NCBI GenBank assembly: GCA_029932545.1
Contig: JAOZPW010000006.1
Coordinates: forward strand, 1 to 30,240
Length of the DNA stretch: 30,240 nucleotides
Origin: Thermoanaerobaculales bacterium
GTDB lineage: Bacteria; Acidobacteriota; Thermoanaerobaculia; Thermoanaerobaculales; Sulfomarinibacteraceae
Reading direction: 5' to 3'
Shown piece by piece: positions 24,253 to 30,240 of the stretch. The position numbers and the translations under genes are program-made. The first letter of the stretch is position 1; the number at the start of each line of letters is the position of its first letter. The notes under the pieces were generated by a model. That model saw nothing but the letters and a program-made list of their open reading frames with translations. It searched no databases and had not been told where the DNA came from.

Positions 24253-24528
24253 ATGGAAGTAGTACTCAAAACGTTGCAGGAACGGATCGAGCAGATGATC
24301 AAGGCTCACGAGAATGCCAAGGCTCGGGAAGTCGAGCTGAGCGGCACCGTCGAAGGCCTCGAGGCAACGATCAGCGATCTAAAAACCCGCCTGGAAGAGG
24401 GTGAAGGCCTCGCAGGCCGGGCCCAAGAGCTCGAACAACAGAGATCTGAGTTCGCCGAACGGCTGGAAACGGTGATTTCGATGATTGACAAGGCTTTGGA
24501 GTCGCAGTCCTCGTCGGACGAGGCGTGA
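24253..24528 (+). CDS. Small coiled-coil protein, probably ZapB-like division factor
   Basis: A 91-residue protein that is almost entirely a charged heptad-repeat coiled coil (LQERIEQMIKAHENAKAREV, then LEATISDLKTRLEEGE and FAERLETVISMIDKALES). No enzymatic motif is present. Its size and position, between pheT and zapA, match the ZapB/DUF904-type proteins that bridge ZapA and the Z ring to the nucleoid. Coiled-coil sequence alone is weak proof, so function is mainly inferred from context. The ATG at 24253 follows AAGGGGTG; GTG at 24244 is an alternative. Confidence 0.65.
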   Translation: MEVVLKTLQERIEQMIKAHENAKAREVELSGTVEGLEATISDLKTRLEEGEGLAGRAQELEQQRSEFAERLETVISMIDKALESQSSSDEA

Positions 24529-24579
24529 CCCAAGCACACAGAGCTCACCCGGGGGTAAAACCTGCTTGGTGAGATATTT

Positions 24580-26349
24580 ATGGTGGGCAGGGCCGCGTTT
24601 GACGCGGTCCTTCTGCTCTGTGTGGCAGGAATTATCGGTCACGCAGCAATGCCCCGGAAGTGGCTGTCCTTCCATCCCGGTCTCGCTCTACTGCAGGGCC
24701 TGTCCTGGGGACTGACCCTGGTCAGTCTCTCGGTGTGGTTGGCCGGATCGATCGTCGATACGACCGTCGTTGGATGGGTGGTCGGTCTGCTCGTCGTGGC
24801 CTCACTCGTGCGCGCAGCAGACTGGGCGCGATTGGTTGTCCGGGCGCTGGCTCTTGCGCAACGAAAGGTCCGCAGTCACCTCGGAGCCGCCCTGGTACTG
24901 GCGATTCCAGCCCTATGGAGCTTGCCCTCGTTGATCCTGCCGATCATCGATTCCGACGGTCTGCGGTATCACCTGGCCTTGCCGAAACTCTACCTGCTCG
25001 AGGGCAGGATTTTTCTCTACCCTTGGGACGTTGTCGGCGCCTACCCGCAGGGGGCGGAGATGTTCTACCTCCTGGGATTACAAATGGGTCCGGCGGAGGC
25101 GGCGAAGTGGCTCCATTTTCTCGTTGTCTGTCTGGGCGCCGCGGCACTGGTGATGATGGTGGGTAGTCGCCGCTCGGGTGGTCTCCTTGGCGCTATAGCC
25201 TATGCGGCCACACCCGCTGTACTGGCCGGGGCCGCCGCCGCCTTCATCGACGGGTTTTCGATGCTCCATATTGCCGTCGCGGCGGTGGGCCTCAAACGGA
25301 GGATACATCCGGGAGCCGTCGGACTGGCCCTGGCCGGCGCTCTTTGGACCAAGTGGACCGTAGCGCCGGCCGTCGCCGGAATATTGGTTGTGATCGTGGT
25401 GGAAGCGGCCAGGGGGTGGAAGTGGCGAAGCGCGTTCGCGGTGCTGGTGCCGATCGTACTGGTCCTTGCTCCCGTGATGATCAGGAATTCGATAGCGACG
25501 GGTGATCCTTTCTTTCCCATCATGACAGGCCTGGTGCGTGGCGAGGTTCCGGGAGTTGATCCGGAATTGATGGATACGGTATCGCAGCGGCACCGGGAGA
25601 TTCCTGGGCCGCTGGGCATCCCGTGGGGCACGTCGATCGGGGAGATTGAGTCCGATGAGGTCATCGGGTGGCACCACCTGCTTGGCCTGTTATTCCTGCC
25701 TCTCCTTCTTCGGGATCGACGAGCGCGACTCGCGGCGGCATTGGTCGTGCCATACCTCATCGTCGGTGTGTTCTATCACCCATCTATCCGTTTGGCGATG
25801 CCGATGATCTGGGGATTGGCCGTTGTTGAGGGTTTGGTTTTAGAACGACTGAAACCAATCGTCGGAACGATTCTGGTTCTGCTGATCGCAGTCCCGTTGC
25901 TGCCTAACGTAGGTGCGGACGCCAGGTCGGTGGTCGGTCCTTTCGTCACTGGAAGGCTCAGCGCCGAGGGTGTCGTCGAGGAACTGGTTCCCGGCGCGGA
26001 GGCGGCTGCCTTTATCAATGACCAACCAGAATCGGGCCGGGTCATGGCCCTGGATTTCCCGGCCCCCTTCCTCTTTGATCGGCCGTGGGTGGCCGAGGGG
26101 CTGGTCAATCGCCCGCCGATGCGGGAGTGGCTGGAACAGACTCGATCGGCAGACGGCCTTCTTGCGGAGTTGGACCGAAACGACGTTCGCTGGATCGTCG
26201 TCACGCCCGGGTATGGCGGGGGACGACCGGAAAGCCTGTTGCCGGTTGCCTCGACTCCGGAAGAAGCCGCGATTGTCTTGAGTTTTCGACGGCACCTTGA
26301 GTTGGTCTTCAGCGAGAAGAACGTGGATGTTTGGCGGGTCAGGGAGTAG
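24580..26349 (+). CDS. Polytopic membrane protein, probable GT-C fold glycosyltransferase
   Basis: 589 residues with about ten to twelve hydrophobic helices spread over 1-440 and a hydrophilic C-terminal part (about 445-589). The first loop holds DSDGLRYHLALPKLYLLEG (124-142) and YPQGAEMFYLLGL, the pattern of GT39/ArnT/PMT-like enzymes, which use an acidic loop to transfer sugars from lipid carriers on the outer face of the membrane. D124 and D126 are the candidate catalytic acids. Substrate and acceptor are unknown; lipid A, protein or polysaccharide are all possible. It sits between the zapB-like and zapA genes, which is not its usual place, and may have its own transcription. The start has no strong ribosome-binding site. 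Confidence 0.7.
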   Translation: MVGRAAFDAVLLLCVAGIIGHAAMPRKWLSFHPGLALLQGLSWGLTLVSLSVWLAGSIVDTTVVGWVVGLLVVASLVRAADWARLVVRALALAQRKVRSHLGAALVLAIPALWSLPSLILPIIDSDGLRYHLALPKLYLLEGRIFLYPWDVVGAYPQGAEMFYLLGLQMGPAEAAKWLHFLVVCLGAAALVMMVGSRRSGGLLGAIAYAATPAVLAGAAAAFIDGFSMLHIAVAAVGLKRRIHPGAVGLALAGALWTKWTVAPAVAGILVVIVVEAARGWKWRSAFAVLVPIVLVLAPVMIRNSIATGDPFFPIMTGLVRGEVPGVDPELMDTVSQRHREIPGPLGIPWGTSIGEIESDEVIGWHHLLGLLFLPLLLRDRRARLAAALVVPYLIVGVFYHPSIRLAMPMIWGLAVVEGLVLERLKPIVGTILVLLIAVPLLPNVGADARSVVGPFVTGRLSAEGVVEELVPGAEAAAFINDQPESGRVMALDFPAPFLFDRPWVAEGLVNRPPMREWLEQTRSADGLLAELDRNDVRWIVVTPGYGGGRPESLLPVASTPEEAAIVLSFRRHLELVFSEKNVDVWRVRE

Positions 26350-26439
26350 CAACAGGAGTCAGCGGCGGCGTTCGAACCTGAGCCTGCCAACAATCCGAGA
26401 ATCCAAGAGAGGCCCCTTTCGGATCGGATTGTGGTTCTG

Positions 26440-26535
26440 ATGGTCATCCATTACGCCATTGCGTTGGTTGTATTAGTTGCCGCCATCACGACCGAGTTTG
26501 GCGAAGTGGTCACCTGGTTTCTGTCGGCACCTTAA
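26440..26535 (+). CDS. Possible small single-helix membrane protein
   Basis: A 31-residue open frame (MVIHYAIALVVLVAAITTEF, then GEVVTWFLSAP) with a hydrophobic stretch long enough to cross the membrane once. A GTG at 26431 is in frame. The ribosome-binding site is poor and no homologue is recognised. It lies 90 bases after the glycosyltransferase gene in a gap of about 850 bases without other genes. Chance is a serious alternative. Confidence 0.3.
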   Translation: MVIHYAIALVVLVAAITTEFGEVVTWFLSAP

Positions 26536-26683
26536 CCATCAGGGCCAGGTCCGGCTTTCCCGGGGTTGTGGGGATCAAGACATAATCCCTGACCTCCCGG
26601 ATCCTGAATCCCATCCCCGGCCTTCGGGGGCGCATTGCGGTCGGCGTCAGCTCAACAACTGCCGATCGCCCCCGCTCGGTGCA

Positions 26684-26737
26684 TTTTCCGGAGGGGCTTG
26701 GTTACAGAAATCGTGAGGAAATCGCCCCTCCGGAAAA
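26684..26737. repeat. 14-bp perfect inverted repeat
   Basis: TTTTCCGGAGGGGC (26684-26697) and GCCCCTCCGGAAAA (26724-26737) are exact reverse complements, separated by 26 bases. No T-run follows on either strand. It may be the end of a decayed mobile element or a structured RNA stem. Confidence 0.8.
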
Positions 26738-26754
26738 CGACCTCGGCGGCCTAC

Positions 26755-26800
26755 GGCGTTAGCCGACACTCGTTCGCTAACGCGCTCGCCGTGGGTTGCC
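26755..26800. repeat. Diverged 46-bp direct repeat, copy A
   Basis: Shares about 78% identity with 26914-26959, beginning GGCGTT-GCCGA and ending TCGCCGTG-GTTGCC. Copy A contains a hairpin, GCGTTAGC (26756-26763) with GCTAACGC (26776-26783). Weaker similarity continues for some tens of bases after each copy (CGCATCG, GCTC, GGGAG). Confidence 0.65.
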
Positions 26801-26913
26801 CGGTGTCGCCCTTCTTCGCATCGACGGCTCGATTGGGAGTCCTGCCCGGTGAAGAGAGGGCGCACCCCGCACGCCCCGATTTGACGTCTTGGGCGATCTC
26901 GTGTTTGGGCGTC

Positions 26914-26959
26914 GGCGTTGGCCGAGACTCGGTAGCTGACGGTGTCGCCGTGCGTTGCC
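26914..26959. repeat. Diverged 46-bp direct repeat, copy B
   Basis: Second copy of the element at 26755-26800, offset by 159 bases. The substitutions have mostly destroyed the hairpin. Together they look like an old tandem duplication of about 159 bases. Confidence 0.65.
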
Positions 26960-27147
26960 ACCCTTGACGTTGTCCGCATCGTTGCTCAATTCGGGAGGAC
27001 GGTGCAGGACAACATCAAGATTGGCGCGCGCCGTCCGAGAGGGGCGTTCCCGGTCGACGGTGAACGGACCTTGCCTCATTCAACAGCGTCCGTGATCCGC
27101 GTCGGTGATCGGGACCGCCGAGGCCAAGGCACGCTGAATTTGCCGGG

Positions 27148-27178
27148 TTGCACTCCCCCTTGATCGCTGAGGTATACT
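27148..27178 (+). promoter_or_regulatory. Possible promoter for zapA and downstream genes
   Basis: TATACT at 27173-27178 matches five of six bases of the -10 consensus, and TTGCAC at 27148-27153 could be the -35, with a slightly long 19-base spacer. The zapA start codon is 23 bases after the -10, so the 5' leader would be short. Confidence 0.45.
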
Positions 27179-27200
27179 AATACGTGGAAAGGAGGATTCA

Positions 27201-27545
27201 TTGACAACCGTCCGAGCCAACGTCGATATTTATGGACAGCGGCTAGGTCTGCGGACTGAAGGTGACGGTGCGCGTTTGCAGGAGCTGGCGCGGTTTGTGG
27301 ATCTTCGTATGCAAGAAGTCGCCGAGCGAAGTTCAAGTGTTGATACGGTCAAGATTGCAATCTTGACTGCGTTGAACATCGCTGATGAATTATTTGAAGA
27401 ACGTGAGACGGACCAGGATAACCGGCACAAGCAACTGGAGCGGAAAGCTCAAAAACTCGTTACGCGATTGGAAGAGGTTATGAACATCGGGAATGACCCG
27501 AAAATAGATGAGTCTGGAGGTCCCTGCGCGGTTGGTGATGGGTGA
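27201..27545 (+). CDS. zapA: Cell division protein ZapA
   Basis: A 114-residue ZapA-family protein that binds FtsZ and promotes bundling of Z-ring filaments. The N-terminal globular part has VRANVDIYGQRLGLRTEGD and the following LQELARFVDLRMQEVAERSS, typical of the family. A coiled coil follows (ALNIADELFEERETDQDNRH, KQLERKAQKLVTRLEEVM) and a short acidic tail. The start is TTG, supported by a strong AAAGGAGG seven bases upstream. It is separated from the zapB-like gene by a glycosyltransferase gene and a long gap, and is followed by the structured RNA candidate and rny. Confidence 0.88.
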   Translation: MTTVRANVDIYGQRLGLRTEGDGARLQELARFVDLRMQEVAERSSSVDTVKIAILTALNIADELFEERETDQDNRHKQLERKAQKLVTRLEEVMNIGNDPKIDESGGPCAVGDG

Positions 27546-27558
27546 AACTATCGTTGAA

Positions 27559-27670
27559 CCAACACCTATTTGATGGTTTGCCGAGTTCTGTCGTTCTGCG
27601 GAATGGTGGACAGGCGCCTACCTGTGGTTTCGCAGGTTCAAATAGGGTTGCCCACACGGCCGAAGTGGGG
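27559..27670 (+). ncRNA. Structured intergenic RNA candidate, 6S RNA-like by position
   Basis: The zapA-rny spacer folds into a long interrupted hairpin. CAAC and CCTATTTGA (27560-27573, one bulged A) pair with TCAAATAGG and GTTG (27638-27650). Inside, CTGCG (27596-27600) pairs with CGCAG (27631-27635), and ACAGG-CGCCTA-CCTGT (27610-27625) closes the tip. A further CCCAC/GTGGG hairpin follows (27651-27669). In many bacteria the 6S RNA gene ssrS lies directly after zapA, so this is the first candidate. The asymmetric internal loop is unusual for 6S, the ends are uncertain and the RNA could extend to about 27740. A leader element of rny is the alternative. Confidence 0.45.
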
Positions 27671-27746
27671 GCCTCCTCTTACCCCTCCAAGTAACCAGAG
27701 CTTCCCTCCCCGCCGGATGGCCTGACCGTTCCTGAGGGGGTATGCC

Positions 27747-29324
27747 ATGAACCAGCTGTTGTACATCGTCGTCGCAGCGTCGGCCGTGATCCTTCTCCTT
27801 GGTCTTGGTGTCGTATGGGCAATGTGGCGGCGAAGTCGTGCTGCTGCCCGGTCGATGCTGCTCAAGGCCGAGGAAGAATCGCGGAAAATCAATGCGCGGG
27901 CGGAAATTGACGCCCAACGCATTGAGAAGGACGCTTCTATTCAAATGCGGGAGCGCCTGCTGGCCGCTCGTACGGAATTCGAACGAGAAACCCGGGAACA
28001 TCGCCTGGAACTGGATGGTCTGGGGCGTCGCCTCGGTGAAAGCGAGGCGGAACTGGGTGAGCTGAGAACCGACCTTGAGGCTCGGGCAGAACGGGTCGAA
28101 GGCACCGAAAAACAGCTGGCCGAACGGGAAATTCAGATTGCCCAGGGAGAAGCCGAGTTGGAGGCCGCGGTGGCCATCCAGAAAGAGAAACTCGAGCAGA
28201 TTGCCGGTCTGACCGCTGAGCAGGCCAAAGGTGAACTCCTCAAGACGTTGGAGAACGAAGCCCGTATGGATGCCGCCGGTATGGCCAAGCGTATCGAGGA
28301 TGAAGCGACCGAGAAGGCCAAAGAGAAAGCCCGCCGGATCATATCGATGGCCATCCAGCGAATTGCAGCGGAGCATGTCGTTGAAAGCACGGTGTCGGTC
28401 GTCGATCTGTCGTCCGACGAGATGAAGGGGCGCATCATCGGCCGGGAAGGTCGAAATATTCGTGCCTTCGAGCAGGCAACCGGTGTCGATTTGATTGTCG
28501 ATGACACCCCTGAAGCCGTCATCCTGTCCTGCTTTGAGCCGGTGCGTCGTGAGATTGCCCGCATCGCCCTTGGAAACCTGACTGCGGACGGTCGAATCCA
28601 CCCCGGACGAATCGAAGAAGTTGTCGCCAAGGTCAAGGAGGAGATGGATGAAAAACTCCTCAGCGATGGCGAAGCAGCTGCTCTCGAGGCGGGGATTCCC
28701 GATTTGCATCCAGAGCTGCAGCGGCTGATCGGGCGGTTGCAGTTCCGGTCATCGTACGGTCAGAATGCGTTGAAACACTCGATGGAGGTTGCGTGGCTTT
28801 CCTCTCACATGGCATCTGAACTGGGCGCCGACGCCCAGGTCGCCAAGCGCGGTGGGCTCCTGCACGATATCGGGAAGGCCGTCGACCGGGAGATGGATGG
28901 AACCCACCTCGAATTGGGTCGGGAACTGTTGAAGAAATACGGTGAATCCGACGCCGTCATCCACGCAATGGAGTGCCACCACGGAGATTACGATCCCCAC
29001 TCGGTCGAAGCGGTGTTGGTCACCGCGGCCGATGCACTGTCGGCGGCCAGACCCGGCGCGCGGCGTGAGATCCTGGAGAACTACATCAAGCGGCTGGAGA
29101 AGTTGGAGAGCATGGCGGCGGACTTCAAGGGCGTGACCAAGGCCTTCGCAATCCAAGCGGGGCGCGAACTACGCATCATCGTCGAAAGCCAGCAGATCTC
29201 CGATGAAAGTGCCGGCTGGATGGCCCGGGACCTGGCCAAGAAGGTCGAGGCCGAGTTGACCTACCCCGGCCAGATCAAGGTTACGGTTATTCGGGAGACC
29301 AGGGCCGTGGAGTACGCTCGTTGA
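27747..29324 (+). CDS. rny: Ribonuclease Y
   Basis: A membrane-anchored endoribonuclease that starts mRNA decay. 525 residues: N-terminal membrane helix (about 3-26), a long charged coiled coil (about 30-210), a KH RNA-binding domain with GRIIGREGRNIRAFE (228-242), and an HD domain with H344 (LKHSMEVAWLSSHMA) and the metal-binding HD pair in GLLHDIGKAVD (370-380). Length and order match the family. GAGGGGG precedes the ATG. It follows zapA after the structured spacer and is coupled by a four-base TTGA overlap to the YmdB-like gene, an arrangement found in many bacteria. Confidence 0.96.
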   Translation: MNQLLYIVVAASAVILLLGLGVVWAMWRRSRAAARSMLLKAEEESRKINARAEIDAQRIEKDASIQMRERLLAARTEFERETREHRLELDGLGRRLGESEAELGELRTDLEARAERVEGTEKQLAEREIQIAQGEAELEAAVAIQKEKLEQIAGLTAEQAKGELLKTLENEARMDAAGMAKRIEDEATEKAKEKARRIISMAIQRIAAEHVVESTVSVVDLSSDEMKGRIIGREGRNIRAFEQATGVDLIVDDTPEAVILSCFEPVRREIARIALGNLTADGRIHPGRIEEVVAKVKEEMDEKLLSDGEAAALEAGIPDLHPELQRLIGRLQFRSSYGQNALKHSMEVAWLSSHMASELGADAQVAKRGGLLHDIGKAVDREMDGTHLELGRELLKKYGESDAVIHAMECHHGDYDPHSVEAVLVTAADALSAARPGARREILENYIKRLEKLESMAADFKGVTKAFAIQAGRELRIIVESQQISDESAGWMARDLAKKVEAELTYPGQIKVTVIRETRAVEYAR

Positions 29325-30115
29325 TTCGAATGTTATTCGTCGGTGATGTGCTCGGCAGTCCCGGCCGCCGAGCATTGCGGCAGGAACTTGAAGGTCTGGT
29401 GGATCGGGAGAACGTCGATTTCGTCGCCGTCAACGTCGAGAATGTTGCCGGTGGTTTTGGGATCACCGGTCCGGTTCTCGAAGAACTGGATGATCTCCCG
29501 ATCGATGTCTGGACGACGGGCAATCATGTGTGGGACAAGAAGGAGGGGTTGCCCCTCCTTGACGCTCATCCATACTTACTGCGGCCTGCCAATTATCCTG
29601 ATGGGAATCCCGGTCAGGGGTGGTGTCTCTCCGAGACGGCTGCGGGTGTTCCCGTAGCCGTCATCAACCTCCAGGGACAGGTGTTCATGACACCGATCGA
29701 GAATCCCTTCCGGTCGGCCGACAAAGTGCTCGAGACGATCAAGGCGCAGCACCCGGAGGTGCGCCTGGTCTTGGTGGACATGCATGCCGAAGCGACGTCG
29801 GAGAAACAAGCTCTGGCGTGGTACCTCGACGGCAGGGTGACGGCGGTTTTGGGAACTCACACGCATGTTCCAACCGCCGATGAACGGATTCTGCCGGGAG
29901 GCACGGCGCTTCAGACCGATGTTGGCATGACCGGGCCGTACGAGAGCGTCATCGGTATGAAAACGGCCAAGGTTTTGGAGAGGTTCCTCTTCAATACACC
30001 GAGACCGTTTGAACCAGCCAAGAAGGATATCCGTTTGTGTGGAACGCTGGTCGATGCCGACGAGGAAACCGGCAAGGCTTTGGCTATCCGTCGGGTCAAC
30101 CTCAGTATTTCGTGA
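29321..30115 (+). CDS. ymdB: YmdB family metallophosphoesterase
   Basis: A 264-residue calcineurin-like phosphoesterase of the TIGR00282/YmdB family; the Bacillus subtilis member hydrolyses 2',3'-cyclic nucleotides. Metal-binding motifs are visible: FVGDVLGSPGR near the start, VNVENVAGG, TTGNHVWDKK, DMHAEATSEK and GTHTHVPTADE. The start is TTG at 29321, overlapping the rny stop by TTGA; ATG at 29330 would lose three residues. The usual rny-ymdB neighbourhood suggests linked roles in RNA turnover. Confidence 0.93.
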   Translation: MIRMLFVGDVLGSPGRRALRQELEGLVDRENVDFVAVNVENVAGGFGITGPVLEELDDLPIDVWTTGNHVWDKKEGLPLLDAHPYLLRPANYPDGNPGQGWCLSETAAGVPVAVINLQGQVFMTPIENPFRSADKVLETIKAQHPEVRLVLVDMHAEATSEKQALAWYLDGRVTAVLGTHTHVPTADERILPGGTALQTDVGMTGPYESVIGMKTAKVLERFLFNTPRPFEPAKKDIRLCGTLVDADEETGKALAIRRVNLSIS

Positions 30116-30119
30116 TTCT

Positions 30120-30161
30120 TGTGACGTTCGTGGCATCACTTGCGACGTTTGTAGCATCAGA
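30120..30161. repeat. Two tandem copies of a 21-bp unit
   Basis: 30120-30140 and 30141-30161 share 15-16 of 21 bases (TG-GACGTT-GT-GCATCA). It begins just after the ymdB stop codon and has a length of three heptamers, but internal 7-base similarity is weak. Confidence 0.6.
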
Positions 30162-30177
30162 TTCGTAGACTTTTACG

Positions 30178-30240
30178 GTGCACGATCAATCATCTCTTCC
30201 CGCCAGCGAGGGCTTGGCCCAACGTTCATTCAAGGTGACA
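30178..30240 (+). CDS. Possible start of the next gene, cut by the window edge
   Basis: A GTG at 30178 opens a frame that runs to the window edge (HDQSSLPASEGLAQRSFKVT). The closing SFKVT resembles the opening strand of an exodeoxyribonuclease VII large subunit, and xseA often follows rny-ymdB, but 21 codons are too few to decide. No clear ribosome-binding site is seen. Confidence 0.3.
   Translation, partial: MHDQSSLPASEGLAQRSFKVT

Larger units (their letters stand above)
26536..27147. other. Long non-coding stretch rich in repeats and hairpins
   Basis: No believable gene is seen. It contains a 5-bp hairpin at 26615-26629, an inverted repeat at 26684-26737 and a pair of diverged direct repeats near 26755 and 26914. 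The open frames crossing it on both strands have low-complexity, Arg-rich translations that mirror the DNA repeats, so they are not taken as genes. Confidence 0.5.

Noticed and set aside
26585..26619. A seventh heptamer array (ATCCCTG, GAATCCC, ATCCCCG)
   Set aside because: The similar words are spaced by 15 rather than 14 bases, so the 7-base register is not kept.
26647..26979. 110-codon minus-strand frame with an internal repeat (THGDTVSYRVSANA-like)
   Set aside because: The protein repeat simply reflects the 46-bp DNA repeats. No ribosome-binding site or recognisable domain is seen.
27546..27746. RNase P RNA, SRP RNA or tmRNA in the zapA-rny spacer
   Set aside because: The conserved cores of these RNAs (for example the GGAA-tetraloop hairpin of SRP RNA, or the tRNA-like ends of tmRNA) were not found.
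27618..28709. 363-codon open frame on the minus strand
   Set aside because: Antisense to rny and the structured spacer, with a repetitive Phe/Leu-rich translation that mirrors the RNase Y coiled coil.

Overview
The window is about 30 kb of GC-rich (roughly 60% by eye) bacterial chromosome made of conserved housekeeping genes. Nothing in it looks like a prophage, plasmid or CRISPR locus. The best guess for the host is Acidobacteriota (Thermoanaerobaculia/Holophagae-like), with a Deltaproteobacteria-like lineage as the alternative. The grounds are a Ser/Thr kinase fused to a WD40/TolB-type propeller, a kinase-fold protein fused to TonB, a sigma-54 response regulator, and the order zapB, zapA, rny, ymdB. 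No rRNA or marker tree is available, so this is inference.

Layout. 1-755: an HU-type DNA-binding protein gene flanked on both sides by copies of a palindromic repeat. 756-8558, minus strand: a cupin protein, a PDZ/GAF/PAS histidine kinase and a sigma-54 response regulator, tightly coupled to ruvX and mltG, then a separate gene for a degenerate protein kinase joined through a membrane helix and coiled coil to a TonB C-terminal domain. 8559-8822: a divergent intergenic region with nested inverted repeats. 8823-15130, plus strand: recN and a Sua5/YrdC gene, then a 393-bp gap with three DnaA-box-like sequences next to an AT-rich stretch, then a gamma-carbonic-anhydrase-like gene, hisS and aspS. 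15459-18098: a membrane Ser/Thr kinase with an extracytoplasmic propeller. 18274-18443: two tRNA-Val genes (GAC and CAC). 18525-24099: thrS, rpmI, rplT, pheS and pheT, without infC and with a short PheT. 24253-30115: zapB-like, a GT-C-type membrane glycosyltransferase, zapA, a structured-RNA candidate where 6S RNA often lies, rny and ymdB. The right edge may hold the start of another gene.

How the genes fit together. The plus-strand half is mostly translation (four aminoacyl-tRNA synthetases, two ribosomal proteins, two tRNAs, one tRNA-modification enzyme), followed by division (ZapB-like, ZapA) and RNA turnover (RNase Y, YmdB). The minus-strand half combines signalling (histidine kinase, regulator, pseudokinase-TonB) with DNA and cell-wall maintenance (RuvX, MltG). 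Many junctions overlap by 4 bp (ATGA or TTGA), pointing to translational coupling.

Most notable items: the pseudokinase-TonB fusion; a family of degenerate 7-bp tandem arrays in four intergenic gaps, twice in inverted pairs; DnaA-box-like 12-bp repeats beside AT-rich DNA close to the gene-strand switch; the HU-flanking hairpin repeats; the structured zapA-rny spacer; and a PheT that lacks the N-terminal tRNA-binding domain. No clearly new defence or metabolic system is visible.
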